In this document: one piece after another, positions 37,401 to 50,154 of the stretch
Position numbering within the stretch: position 1 is the stretch's first letter
Layout of the letters: every line of letters starts with the position of its first letter
Assembly: GCA_047495785.1 (NCBI GenBank)
Contig: JBLDXI010000003.1
Location: forward strand, 1,736,001-1,800,000
From: Lepidodermella squamata
Lineage: Eukaryota; Gastrotricha
DNA length: 64,000 nucleotides
Reading direction: 5' to 3'
The notes under the pieces: generated by a model
Seen by the model: only the letters and a program-made list of their open reading frames with translations
Told to the model about the DNA's origin: nothing
The model's database searches: none
Program-made: the position numbers and the translations under genes

Positions 37401-39919
37401 ATCAGATTTTTATCATGCCTTGAATTAAATACATAATTTATTTAATTATAAATTATATCAAAATTTGTTGTTAATTCGATGATTAGGAATTAGGAATTAG
37501 GATAATTTAGAGCTTTCATTCGGAAATTCGGAAATTTTCCAAGAATTGTATGTGATCGGAATTTTATTGGGATTTTTCTAGATTGATAGTTCGATGAAGC
37601 TGAAAAATTTGCGATTATATAGGCCCACCTGCTATAGGTATAAAAGGTTATTTTAATTTTTCATCAAATTTCCAAATTTCGCATTCCCTCTCAAATAACT
37701 TTCAATAAAACTTAATTCAGAAAAAATTGATAAGCTGCGCTGAAAACATACGGAGCTGGTTGACCAGGAATGGAATTGAATGTGACATATTTATCGCGAT
37801 CGTTACGCCTGATTTCGTATGTGAAGCCGAAAATGAAACCAATACGGCTGATGACATCAGCATACTGCAACGAAAATCGCACTAACTCGTATGACGATGT
37901 ATTTAGGATAAGAATTTAAACTCACAGCCAAAGGTGGGCCAGCTACGACATTTATCAGTTTCGGCCCGAAATCAATCGAATGATACGATACGTTTCGCCT
38001 GAAATAAGAAATAATCAATTGATTATCTGTATTCCGGGGAAAATTAATTCTACTTGTCATCTATGAACATGATCGTAGTGAAATCAGAGGAATAAGGATA
38101 GCCAAGCTGTTCGGTAAATTTGATGCAGGTCGCTGCTTCTATCATCGCCATTGCCTTCAAAGCAACTCGTTTGCCATCTTCCCCTTCAAATAATATCAAA
38201 AAATATGTTATTTCAAACTCCATGTTGCTATTTTTGACCGCGAAAATGTCGGTAATAATTCAAACAAATTCAATGTGAAATATTAAAAGAGGAAATGCGA
38301 GGCGACCGATCGAACGCCTTCATGATTGTTTTTTTTCGTTAATTTCAAGTGAAGTAAAAGTTATTCCAATTCCTTTACTCGCCATCGTCTTATAAAACAG
38401 ACCATTTTGTAATTAAGCAAGTTTTTTTAGGAAATATTTCGAAATGTAGCCCACTGGGGGAACCTTCCATCGATTTTACCGAGGAAATTAAAAATTCACC
38501 GGAATAAAAATGATGAAAACCCCGATAGTAACTTGTTCCGCTATTTTCGGTTTTTAAGCTGGTCACATTTTTTGGATTATAGTCATTTTAGAATTTTAGG
38601 ATGTTTCTGGTCAAAGTCATGTCGCCCAATGAAATGACTTTGAAAATTTCAGTATTTTTTTAAATGACACATTCTATTAGCTAATTATTGTCGTGTGCTA
38701 TATTTTGACCTTCAAGTGCTAACTTTCTGGCAAATTTTAAGAATTTTGATAACTAACTGTGGATAATAGGCAAATAAAGACTAAAAATTTGTAAGATTTT
38801 GTAAATTTATGAGGAATACCGTAGTGTGGGGTAACTTGACCGGGAGGTAACTTGGCCGGAAAAGTCGATTTACCATCGACATCACAGCTAAATCATAACT
38901 TTTCTCCGCGTTTTTTTCCATTGAGTCAATCTTTGGAACTTGCATGGGCTACATTGTGCACTTTTCCGAATTTTAAAATTGTTGACGATTCAAAATCGAT
39001 AATCGATAATAACTGATCGATTTTGATCGTTGAAACGTTGACATTAAAAATCTCGACATTGGGGAAGTTTCAGACGACGCTGTTTTCAGATTCGGAATCC
39101 TCTCGTTGAGATCTTTCAAAATACACCTCAAACTTGAAAATCTGTTGGCGGAAGCACGGAAAGTGAGTACTTGAAGTTTGTGGGGTAACTTGGCCGATTT
39201 TTAACGTGCGAAATGCGCACCAAAATTTGGCCTGGACTCGAGAGGGCGTGATGAATCATCGCCCTAGTTTCTGCCAGATGGTTCATCGCCAAGTGAAATA
39301 GCCATGCAGCCAAGTTACCCCACGCTCCGGCCAAGTTGCCCCACTTGGACCCGATGCTTCAAACCCAGATAAAACCGACCAGGAGCATCGGTTTTTGACG
39401 GGGTTTGCGGCTATCGCTAGATCATCAAACGAGGAATCTGCTGATATTAAATTTGCGGGGGTTTACGATAAAAGCTCGTTATGAGACGCCGAAAACTGGT
39501 TTTCCGGCCAAGTAACCCCACACTACGGTACTTCACTCTACCAAGAGAAAATGGAGAACATTTGAAATTGATTAAAATTGATTAATCACGAAGCCAAAAC
39601 CGTTTTATTTGTTTTGTAAAATTCGAAAAAATGATTTTTTTTTATAGAAATCGGGGAGAATCTCACCAATGTCGAGCGAAACTAAATCTTGGCCGGAGTG
39701 GTACTGAAAGAAGCTACCCCTAGCAAAGTGGTACGATATTTCCTTTGTCCACGGGAAATTAGCCGCGATGAATGGCTGAGCTGTGTTATTATCATAGCCA
39801 TCATCTGTGATTTTTGTGACAGCGTGATCTTCTGAAGTAACGCGAATTGTCATCTGCTCATAGCCATGAGCTGCTGATACAATTGTTAAAACTGGCAGAA
39901 TAAAAAGCTGGAAAATCAT
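34472..39919 (-). CDS. Astacin-EGF-CUB protein with destroyed zinc site (pseudo-protease)
   Basis: Eleven exons join in phase on the minus strand: 39919-39667, 38183-38054, 37998-37926, 37864-37752, 37391-37222, 37172-36952, 36887-36824, 35670-35604, 35550-35177, 34862-34732, 34674-34600, with a last exon 34543-34472 (twelve segments, 580 residues). Order: signal peptide (MIFQLFILPVLTIVSAAHG), short pro-region, astacin-like domain from W(TKEISYHF) at about 60, EGF (SNGGYTISCSQCNCQPGLGG), CUB (about 290-400), Cys-rich tail. Astacins need HExxHxxGFxHE and a Met-turn. Here S158, R159, F162 and Y168 replace the three zinc His and catalytic Glu (SRIGFIFGFTYE), and FDYESLFNP replaces YDYxSxMHY. All splice sites are GT-AG and there is no frameshift, so the gene looks selected as a non-enzymatic secreted protein. 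Confidence 0.75.
38430..38720. repeat. Dispersed repeat, copy 1
   Basis: Ordered matches (AGCCCACTGGG, GATTTTAC, AAAACCCCGATAGTAACT, ATTTTCGGTTTTTA, TTCATTTTAG-like tail) are shared with 60490-60740. It lies in intron 1 of the astacin-like gene. Class unknown. Confidence 0.6.
38817..39530. mobile_element. Non-autonomous mariner-like element (714 bp)
   Basis: Near-perfect 27-bp terminal inverted repeats start TACCGTAGTGTGGGGTAACT and end AGTAACCCCACACTACGGTA. If the outer TA is a target duplication, the element begins CCGTAG and ends CTACGG. Extra internal copies of GGGGTAACTTGG occur near 39181, with inverted copies near 39310-39345. No transposase. It lies in intron 1 of the astacin-like gene. 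Confidence 0.8.
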
Positions 39920-41105
39920 GATGGCTGATAAATGATTCTGAAAATCTGCCCTGAATAATCTCGAAATCAAATATGTTTCGCATCGATGAGCACGTGCTAG
40001 ACCGGCCACACGCGTTCAACCTTTACGCAATGAAAATAGTAAAGAAATCGCGTACAAGTATTAAAATGAAAATTGTATACGGTAAATTTGTTTCGACGTA
40101 TTTTTCTGTCAATTTCATTCAAAATGTTGTTCATTCAGCATTCAGAAAGAAATTGCGATTATTCCCAAACGAGGAGTCCCTCTGGTTTTATTTATTTTTC
40201 GCGCAAAAATCAATGACTATAGAATTACCTTGAATTTTGCTTATGATTCCGATCATTCGAATGTATTTAACACAAAGCGGTTGCGAGACTGATACACAAC
40301 ATGAGACATATTAAAAATTGTAAAATCACGTGAAATTTGCCAAGTCGAACGTCGATGGCAGTTGTAGCTGGTTTCGAGGTTTCTGAACATAATTATTTAG
40401 CAAGTTGCCATTCAAAATATGTACAATAACATCCCTTGAAAAAGGCAGCAAGAGCGGTTAGTTATTGGAGAGCGCATCCGGCGTTTTAATGAACAATGCG
40501 GATTGTTAGATCGTTCATGTTTCAACTGATAATTTTAAGATTTTAGTTTTAATGAGAAAGTACAGCAAGTGGATGGGTTCCACGAAATCACGTGTCTCTA
40601 ATATATGCTAATGATATGATAATGATGCGATGGCCTAATCGAAGAGTTGCGCATTATTCGGTAATTATCGCAAAAAATCTAGTCAACATCTCGTTTTTTT
40701 TAGATACATAATATTCAATTCAAATTAATAAATTTACGAAATCATCAACTTCTATTCCACCACTATTCAGATAATAATCAAGTATTATATAATTGCATAC
40801 CGTATGCCAATGAGCGTTTAAATTGCCTGCTAATTTTCGAACTTGATTCATCTCAATTTAAAAATGGTCAAACATCAGGTTAAATTCGTAAAATTCGAAA
40901 ACAATTGAAGACAAATTAGAAATCGCCTTACATACCTTCGTCTCTTATAGCATGATCTTCTGATTTAAGGCAAATTTTTGAAGCCTAGAAATGCACGATT
41001 TCGTCCAAAATAATTGTAAATTTTAATTTCTTGCTAATTTTTAAGCTTCATTGATTCAAGATTTGAGAATCACATCGATTGTTAAATTCGCAAAATTTCT
41101 TAACT
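39920..41105. other. Divergent intergenic region
   Basis: AT-rich sequence between the minus-strand astacin-like gene and the plus-strand gene at 41106, so probably a shared promoter region. No RNA gene or conserved ORF seen. Confidence 0.45.
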
Positions 41106-41885
41106 ATGCCTGCAAAGCGACAACGCAGCAATGACGAAGGCACTGCTGAATCGAGTTCGAACGAGGTACGAGACAAGTCTCGTTTCCCCCTCGGCCGACC
41201 ACCGAAGCTGGCGTACAGCAGCTCGGAGGCAAAGCTTAATTACTTTCAAACGAAACCTAGGCAAAGTTCTACAAGCGTAAAAACGCCGCCAGCATCAAAT
41301 AAGGCACGCAAAACCATGAAAGCGATGGACCCGGGGAATGAAGCAGCTTCTTCGTCGGCGGAACCCGCCGCTCCTCAGAAAAACGTCCGTAAGGTATGTA
41401 CCTGGATCCGTAAAAAGCAATGTCATCAGCGTTTTCTACGAAAATCATGAAATCCGAAATATTTTACCGATTTTCGAACAATTAAATTAAATTAAATTAA
41501 TTTAATTATGGCTACAGCGATGCCTGTTTTAAAGGCTGTTCAAGGCTGTCGGACACAAAATAATAATAAATTGGTGATTATTCAGGTGTTACATTCCGAG
41601 GAGGAATCAAGTCAACGACAGGTTTGATTTTTTTAAATTAATCATTGCTTTTCTTACAATTGTGAATAATTTTAGCAAGACGTCCCGGAATCGGATAATC
41701 TCCACGGAACTGGGTCAAGCGCCACGCGTGAAAATGTGGATCAATTCGATGTGGATCAAATCGCGGCGAAATTCATGAATGATAAAAAATATGGTCTCAT
41801 GGGGATGACTTTGGAACTTTGGCTCCCAGGCCCCGATGGAAAATGCCATAAGGTGATAAAACGGTACGGCGTGGCTAAAGAATAA
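41106..41885 (+). CDS. Small Lys/Ser-rich protein with AT-hook-like motif
   Basis: Exons 41106-41393, 41586-41621 and 41676-41885 join in phase (introns GTATGT...TTCAG and GTTTGA...TTTTAG) to 177 residues. The first exon is basic and Ser-rich with an AT-hook-like LGRPPKL at about residue 36 and a Pro-rich KTPPASNKARK stretch; the third carries a compact C-terminal segment ending MTLELWLPGPDGKCHKVIKR. No known domain was recognised. Composition suggests a nuclear DNA- or chromatin-associated protein; this is inference. Confidence 0.6.
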
Positions 41886-42182
41886 GACAACGATTGAAGC
41901 AACCAGAACCTCTAACTGTTAATGGCTTAACTACACAACTCGAAAGAAGCTGCATTGTTAAAAACAAAATTGATTTTGTGTGTAAATAAATGAAATTTAT
42001 GAGCAAAAATGTTGTGATCTGAAAGCAGGGCTGAATATTTACTTTAAAAAATATCTCGCAAAACTGGATAATCGGGCTAGACCGTACAGGAAATGAAATT
42101 ACAGCACCTCATACCTATTGCTAGCTGGGAATCTGTTATATTTTTCTTTGTAAAGTCTGATTGAATTTTGAAGCTAGCGACC

Positions 42183-44992
42183 ATGATTTGCGATGATATC
42201 CTTATGCTAAGCTGTCTAGCTTTGCTTACGAATGGCTTTGATGTTTTGAAGCTCCAACTGCCACGTTTGGACAAGCTAATCGCTTTCTGGCCTATGGATG
42301 CATATTCCGGTCTTACTGGATTCACGCGAACCAACAAGGAGCTTGAACCCTTACCGACAAGCAGCAAATCTTATTTCTATCGAAACAACGTCGCTAATAC
42401 AGGTTACTACGACCTGATTAGCGGAACAAGAATCGCTAGCTATTTGATGCCCGAAATCCCGAGTTCGTTCACAGTTTCCGTTCATACTGGCAGCGAATTC
42501 GGCTCAATCGAATTCGAAGGGCTATTCAAGATGTTTAAATCCAGCTTGGCTCTGCGAACAGGCGAGGACAGTTGGTACACAGCTGGTACGGATTCCGAGA
42601 AGACCGATTCCGTTTGGTTTGACACTTTGGTAGCCTTCACTTATGACAAACCGTCGAATTCGGTTGTTTTCTATCAAATGACAACACATGGGCAAAATTT
42701 GCTCGCTGAAAATTTCCCAGTTCCTGCAACATTTCACGATGCCGAAGATGCTAGTAAGCGAGAATTTGTGATCGGCAAACGGGAAGTGTGGCTTCACAGA
42801 ACAAATGACGACTTCCCTGAGTTCAAAATATCCTGCGTTTCATTGTACAAAACCGCTTTGACGGCTGATGAAGTGAAATCGTTGTTTTTAACGCCGTGTC
42901 GTAACGCTGTCAAAGCTACCATGGGTAAAGTTAATCGAATCGATATGACAGACGTTCTACGCCGGGAGAATCTGATAGGGTTTTGGCCGTTTTCGTTTGA
43001 CTCGAATCTTCTCGGCTGGGACGGGGCCGGCAACGCTATCGTACCCCGCCAGCCAAGCTCTTACAACGTGAAGCGGGTGAAATTTGAAGGGCCTTACGCC
43101 CAGGGTAGTATATTGTCCAATTCTACTTACTGGCAAGACAGCGGAGCCGCCAGCGGGTTGGTTGCCTATGACGGCCTGCCAAGACCGCGTTCGGGCTTCA
43201 CCTTAGCGTTCTACGTTAAATCACTATGCAGTGGCGAGGGGCTTGGAATTGTCACAATTCTTAGTTTTCTTACCGTTTCCTGCCTGAATGCAGGTGGGAA
43301 CATGGCGGTTTACTACCGTCCTATATCGAACGGGAAATCTGCGACAGATTTTTCGCACGAAACCGATCATTTCATCTCTTACTATCACGTCGGAACATGG
43401 ACATTTTTCGCCGTCACATCGAACAGCGACGCTTCCAACTGCACGCTATACACTCAGGCTATTAATTTTGACCCACATCTATCGGCAAAAAGTGAATAAT
43501 CTATTAGCTCTTAGATATTTATTTGATAAATTATTATTTTACAGATTTCTTTAACGCTTGCATGAACTTCACCACGAATTTCGCGACAACTATTCCAGGC
43601 GTTTCAACGGACGATGTTTCAATGGAAATCGGCATCGGCTATGAAAGTTCCAAATCCCCGATTAGTTATTGTCCTGACACACAATTCGCTTGCTTCTATT
43701 TCTATGACGTCGGATTAGGCGCAGCGGAGGTTGCCAACCTGAGTAACGCTTGTGGTCGCTTGGTATCACAGAAAACAGTCTACTCAAGTGGCAACTCGAT
43801 CGCTGAGCAAATGGTACCATTCTTCGACGGCCCACGTTTCCATTATATCGACAACATGACTGCAATACAGCGAAATTGTGATCATTTCAACAGCTCAGTC
43901 TATGCTCCACGAAATGTCGAGATCCTATCCAATTACGACGCTCCTCTGAAAATCGACGTTGGCTTTCAGGTTACAGGCCTGAATGAAATCGACACGGTTA
44001 GCGAAGTCATCACCGTGAAAGCACTGATGGTTCTCTACTGGCGAGTAAATACCTGCCCGTGGCTGTCCTCGCCCGCCCTTCCAACTGGTAGAAATTTCGA
44101 GACCATACGCATCGACAACCTCGAAAATCTGTGGCGCCCGAAGATTCGCTTTCTATCGGCAGCCAACTCGAACCTTCAGATGCGGAACATGATTATCAAC
44201 GACGATTACTTGATGATGATGTCTTCAGAGGTGCCAACAATCAATCGAACCTTTGAATTTTACTGGCAGAAGGAAGGCTTGTTCGAGGCTAACTGCGAAC
44301 TTTTACTTCATTTATTCCCATTCGACACACAAACGTGCGATTTTGAGTTCTCACTCGAGGAAGGCCGTAATGTTGTTATTGTGAATGAAGAGAAGCTTCT
44401 ATTCGATTTCAGACCCGCACATTCCGGCGACAGTTGGACATTGGTCTCCACAGAGAACTCAACAGGCCAGGTTTTCTACAAGGGCTACAACGTTTCAACC
44501 TTCAAATTTACGGCGAGACTCGCACGGAACCCTCGCTATTACATCAAAAACTTTGCAATTCCGTCATCGACCCTCGCTTCTTTGAATTTATTCCTATTCT
44601 TAATGCCTCCAGATGTACCTGATCGGGCTGCATTTTCCGTCACTGTGCTGCTGACTATGACTGTTATGCAGAGTGCGATTTTGAATGAGGTCCCTAAAAA
44701 GCCTTACGACACCCTTCTAGGTAAGCTGGTACAGAGCTTGGCGTGGTTTTGCATCTCAACCACCATCTACAATCTGATGATTTTATGGCTGGCAACTTCG
44801 TACTTTGATCCGAATGTGAAATCGCGACCTCACAAGCGATTTTTCAATGGGCGAATTGGTTTGGCTCGCTTTATTGATTTATACGTTTTTGTATGCGGCA
44901 TATTTGCATTCATTTTTGTCCACATCCAGGTTCTACAAAACAAGGACTTGGTCTATGATTATGTTATGCGATCCTTCAATCTATCGAATTAG
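42183..44992 (+). CDS. LamG-like/Cys-loop ligand-gated ion channel fusion, gene 1
   Basis: Exons 42183-43491 and 43545-44992 join in phase across a 53-bp intron to 918 residues. Order: signal peptide (about 18), laminin-G-3/concanavalin-like repeat 1 (LIAFWPMDAYSGLTG ... FKISCVSLYKTALTADEV), repeat 2 (LIGFWPFSFDS ... CFYFYDVGLGAAEV), then a pentameric-channel extracellular domain from about 570 (LENLWRPKIRF; Cys loop of two Cys with 13 residues between, about 686-700, containing LFPFDTQT). TM1-TM3 lie at about 769-852 (TM2 PPDVPDRAAFSVTVLLTMTV) and TM4 at about 878-900, with a C-terminal end. All parts of a functional subunit are present. Ligand and ion selectivity cannot be read off. The paired LamG domains are an unusual N-terminal addition, perhaps for carbohydrate or matrix binding. 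Confidence 0.88.
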
Positions 44993-46277
44993 AAGAAATA
45001 AAGGGAGGTCTGGATTTTCGCACCACATAAAATGATCCCGACTGATTTGTTGAGCTCGACTCGAAATTGCTAACTTCGATTACAACAAAATCATTCTTAT
45101 AGATATACGGTAAATAGATCGAAGTATTATAGGCAATGGTCTGACTCCTTTTTGAAATTTGACGACCGGTTTTGCACCGACTTGAGTCAGCAAGTTTGTA
45201 TTTTTCTAAGAATGACCTTCGAAAGTGAAAGATTTCAGCGCCTCACAATTCGGTGGTCATGCTGTTGTTGTGGTATCTCGAAACCGGCGAAACGGCATTT
45301 TCCAAAAACTATCCTCAAAAACTGGAAAATGCAAATGTTCTGAGCATATTTATTGTACCCTCAGATGGGTGCATGTAGCAAATTAATTATACCTGCTGGG
45401 TAAACATGCTGATACGGATTCTGATTTTTATTGCGTTTTGTCTTTCAACCTTTCGCAAAAGGTTGTTTAGCAGAAGGTGCACCTGGTAGTACTCTGGCGC
45501 CACACTAGCCGGTTTCAAGCTGGGCGCACTCGCCTTACAAAGCTGTACTCAGAGCTAGCATGATTAAAGCTTTGCATTGCCAGGCATGAGGTGGTAGACG
45601 AACATTATTCGAAACAACGAAGAAATCCGAACATGTTAAATCCACAGTCCAGCGTTGGTAAAGTTTATGACAAAGAGAAAGATCATGCTGATAACGTCTT
45701 CTTATTTCCTTGTCTTATTTCAAGTGTGCATAGTCCGAGTTTTCTAAACATTTCATCGTAAGAGGAACCTTCAACTGTCGAGTAATAAGAACTTCGGTAG
45801 AGCAGGCGTTTCGAGAGAGCTTGAACGGCCTCTAGTTTTTCAATGACAGAGAGTGCCACATAGCAAATGAGTTGTACCCGAGCTGTGTGGAAATAGCCTC
45901 TTCCTATTACTCTTAATGTAAATCTCGAAAACTGTCAAGTTTTCACCGAAACCAAGGTTAAAGAAAGAATCTTGCCTATAAAATTTGTCAGGAAAATAAT
46001 CTGATTTCTGCTATATCCCTACCCTTGTTCTTGTTTCAAATATCATTGCTTCTCGTCAGAACCTGCACTCGCAATGATCGATTATCCGTGAACATTTTGA
46101 AATTATGCCAAATATTCCGCATAGATGAAAGTATTATTGACAGGGAAAAGTAATAAACCGGTTTATTCGAGCAGGAAATGAAAATATCTACACGCAATGC
46201 ACAACACAAATCAAACAATAAGCCCATTTTCTCATTTTCAGTCATTGGAAAGTATGCATTTCACACCGACTGTTCGT
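44993..46277. other. Intergenic between channel genes 1 and 2
   Basis: 3' flank of gene 1, including GCACCACATAAA and AACTTCGATTACAACAAAAT blocks that recur at 51016-51090 after the truncated channel copy. Otherwise no gene recognised. Confidence 0.5.
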
Positions 46278-49200
46278 ATGAGTTTTACAATAATCTTTCT
46301 TGCGAGTTGCTCAGCGGTAGTTACGAGTGGCTTGGACGTTTCGAAGCTTCAGCTACCACGCCTGGATAAGCTAATCGCATTCTGGCCCTTGGACGCACAT
46401 TCGGGTCTGAATGGATTTACGAAAACAGGCGAAGTGTTGAAACCTTTGCCTACCAATAGCACCTTCTATTTCCGCAGTAACAACATAGTCGATACTGGGT
46501 ACTACGAGCTGACGAGCGGATTAAGTATTGCCAGTTATTCCATGCCCGAAATTCCAAGTTCTTTCACAGTTTCCCTGCATACTGGTTTCGACTTTGGCTC
46601 GATCGAATTCGAGGGGTATTTCAAGATGCTACGATATTGCCTTTATATTAAAAATGGTTCTGACAGTTGGCACCTCGCTGGTACAGATCATTCATTCAAA
46701 TATGATTACACCTATGAAGATAGTAGTCTTGTGGCCGTCACTTTTGACAAGAAGTCGAAAGTGGTAGTTGTTTATAAAATGAGTAGCGAGGGTCACAAGT
46801 TGTCCGCTAAGAATTTCACGATATCGACGAATATCTACGCTGAGGAGACTTTACGGATATTTGCGATTGGGAAAAGGGAAGAGTGGCTAGACTTCAATTC
46901 CTTTTCTGATGGCCACTTTTCTGAATCCCTAGTGTCTTGCGTTTCATTCTATAAGACCGCACTAACAGCTGATGAAGTGAAATCGTTGTTTCTCACGCCA
47001 TGTCGAAACGCAGTCAAAGCTAGCAAGCGTCAAATTGATCGAATCGATATGACAGACATTCCACGACGGGAGAACCTGATAGGGTTTTGGCCGCTTTCGT
47101 TTGATTCGAATCTTCTCGGCTGGGACGGTGCGGGTAACGTCATCCTGCCTCGCCAGCCGAGCTCTTACAACGTGAAGCGGGTGAAATTTGAAGGGCCGTA
47201 CGGCCAGGGCGGTGTATCGTGGAATGAAACATGGATGCACGTCTTATCTGGCGGAATAGTTGCCTACGACGGTCTTCCGAGGCCACGTACTGGCTTCACA
47301 CTCGCTTTCTATATGAAATCAGGGTGCGGCGAACAAGGACGCGGGGTCGTTACTATCTACGGTTTTCTCACAGTTGTCTGCAAAGTCACGGACTCCATAA
47401 CGTGGGTACAGTTTCAAAACATATCCAACGGCGGCATGTCAGCGACTGATTTTACGTCCGATTATTCTGCAATGGCACATTATCAGCACAACGGAACATG
47501 GAGTTTTTTCGCGATCACTTCGACGGAACAATTTGCAAACTGCTCTGTACATGTACAATCGGTGAATTATGAGCTTGAGCTATCATCAGGAGGTAAGCTC
47601 CTCGAAATGACATTATGAAAGAATATGGGTGGTTTTACGCTAAACCTGACCGATCGCATATGCGCACAAAAAACTGCGAAGGTAGACATAGTTTGCTTTT
47701 ACACTATAAACAGTACTACGCACGCATAATATTATAAGATACTTCTGTGTTAAAAAAATGAATGCACCGGACAAATGACCAACAAATATACTGCGCCTTT
47801 TGTGGATGCTAACATGAAATTTTCGGTTTACCTGGTAGAGAACAGTTGAGCCTATCATGAAATTGATAAAAATGCATGCGTAACCTTGGGTTTTTTACCG
47901 CTAGGCGGCCTGAAAGCGCAAAAACCTTGAAAAAAATCCCGTCACTGGGAAAGCTTCTTCAAGAAACAGAATGCGTTCAACCACAGTTTTGTCAAATTCC
48001 CTAGTAGAGCACATAATTTAGTAGGGAACCAAGAAATAGATAGGTAATATGGTGGTTATCCATGGCTTTTCATTCGTTTGCCTCCCGGCTTGCATATCCA
48101 GGGAAAAGTGAAAATTTGGTGTTTTCCTATCTTCGCTTCTATCTCGAAAAAACCCCAGGTCGCACCATAGCTTTTTGGCCTAATAATATGAGAAGGGGAA
48201 GGGAGGAAGATTTTAAAAGGGAAAGCAGCAAAAACCACCACAACATATTCAAAACTTTTTCATAATACCTAGCAATCACATTTTAATCACTTTGAGTTTC
48301 GGAGAAATAATGTTCTGAGACTATTCACCGCGGAGCCTTTACTCCACGTATCCATTTATATTAAAATCATGTTTTTTTAGGATCTTGCATGAGGTTCAGT
48401 GAAGATTTCCTGGCGCCCATCGACGGCGTTTCAACTGAATACGTTTCGATGGATATAGGCATAGGCTATGACAACGCTTCTACGCAACTCGAAGGCGACC
48501 ACGCCACGCTGTTTTCCTGCTTCTATTTCTATGACGTCGGATTAGGCGCGGCGGAAGTTGCCAACCTGAGTAACGCTTGCGGTCGCTTGGTATCACAGAA
48601 AACAGTCTACTCAAGTGGCAACTCGATCGCTGAGCAAATGGTACCATTCTTCGACGGCCCACGTTTCCACTATATCGACAACATGACTGCAATACAACGA
48701 AATTGTGATCATTTCAACAGCTCAGTCTATGCTCCTCGAAATGTCGAGAACCTATCGAATTACGACGCTCCTCTGAAAATCGACGTTGGCTTTCAGGTTA
48801 CAGGCCTGAATGAAATCGACACGGTTAGTGAAGTAATCACCGTGAAAGCACTGATGGTTCTCTACTGGCGAGTAAATACCTGCCCATGGCTGTCCTCGCC
48901 CGCCCTTCCAACTGGTAGAAATTTCGAGACCATCCACATCGACAACCTCGAAAATCTGTGGCGCCCAAAGATTCGCTTTCTATCGGCAGCTAACTCGAAC
49001 CTTCAGATGCGGAACATGATTATCAACGACGATTACTTGATGATGATGTCTTCTAAGGTTCCAACAATCAATCGAACCTTTGAATTTTACTGGCAGAAGG
49101 AAGGCTTGTTCGAGGCAAACTGCGAACTTTCAGTCCATTTATTCCCATTCGACACACAAACGTGCGATTTTGAGTTCTCCCTCGAGCAAGGTCGTAATGT

Positions 49201-49819
49201 TGTTATTGTGAATGAAGAGAAGCTTCTATTCGATTTCAGACCCTCACATTCCGGCGAAAGTTGGACGTTGGTCTCCACAGAGAACTCAACAGGGCAGGTT
49301 TTCTACAAGGGCTACAACGTTTCAACCTTCAAATTTACGGCGAGACTCGCCCGAAACCCTCGCTATTACATCAAAAACTTTGCAATTCCGTCATCGACCC
49401 TCGCTTCTTTGAACTTGTTCCTATTCCTAATGCCTCCAGATGTACCTGATCGGGCTGCATTTTCTGTCACTGTTCTGCTGACCATGACTGTTATGCAGAG
49501 TGCGATTTTGAATGAGGTCCCTAAAAAGCCTTACGACACCCTTCTTGGCAAGCTGGTTCAGAGCTTGGCGTGGTTTTGCATCTCAACCACCATCTACAAT
49601 CTGATGATTTTATGGCTGGCAACTTCGTACTTTGATCCGAATGTGAAATCGCGACCCCATAAGCGTTTTTTCAATGGGCGAATTGGTTTGGCTCGCTTTA
49701 TTGATTTATACGTTTTTGTATGCGGCATATTTGCATTCATTTTTGTCCACATCCAGGTTCTACAAAACAAGGACTTGGTCTATGATTATGTTATGCGATC
49801 CTTCAATCTATCGAAATAG
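46278..49819 (+). CDS. LamG-like/Cys-loop ligand-gated ion channel fusion, gene 2
   Basis: Exons 46278-47592 and 48381-49819 join in phase across a 788-bp intron (GTAAGC ... TTTTTTTAG), giving 917 residues. Architecture matches gene 1: signal peptide (MSFTIIFLASCSAVVTSG), two LamG-like repeats (LIAFWPLDAHSGLNG; LIGFWPLSFDS), the Cys-loop domain and four membrane segments. The channel half is almost identical to gene 1, while the LamG half has diverged freely (for example different loops around residues 100-200). This suggests selection for different binding surfaces, or gene conversion over the channel exon. Start 46278 is chosen from the signal peptide and the paralogue; an in-frame ATG at 46254 is possible. 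Confidence 0.88.
47593..48380. other. Enlarged intron of channel gene 2
   Basis: 788 bp against 53 bp at the same position in gene 1. Short inverted motifs (ATATGGTGGTT near 48048 and AACCACCACAACATAT near 48235) hint at a foldback insertion. No coding exon recognised. Confidence 0.45.
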
Positions 49820-50154
49820 AAGAAATATAGAGAGGGTGCGAATTTTTGTCTCATAAATTGAAGGCTCCAGCACTAAATTTATACTGAAGTGCCGGAACTC
49901 TAAATTTAGGACTCCCCAAGACACACCCCTTTTATGTTTTATGCCATATTTTCGTATTTCTATCATGTCAAAATTAGAATAAATCAGATCTGATCAGATT
50001 TATTGTTGCTATGCGAATTATTTCGCAACATGAGTAATACAAAAATGTTAATCCTTTTCGTAGAATATTAAAGTTTGTTGAAAATGTCATCTTTGCTAGT
50101 CTGCCAGCGAGATTCTGTTTGACTCTAACGCAGTCGCACACTCGAGAATTTCCA
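49820..50154. other. Gene 2 3' flank with dispersed repeat
   Basis: The first about 35 bp match the flank after the truncated copy at 50988; the match then breaks. The part at 49975-50105 (CAGATTTATTGTTGCTATGC, CAACATGAGTAATA, CGTAGAATATTAA) is repeated at 56463-56570. Confidence 0.55.

Noticed and set aside
44385-44585. Alternative-frame ORF conserved between channel genes 1 and 2 (also 49212-49412)
   Set aside because: Conserved only because the underlying channel codons are conserved; no start context or independent evidence.
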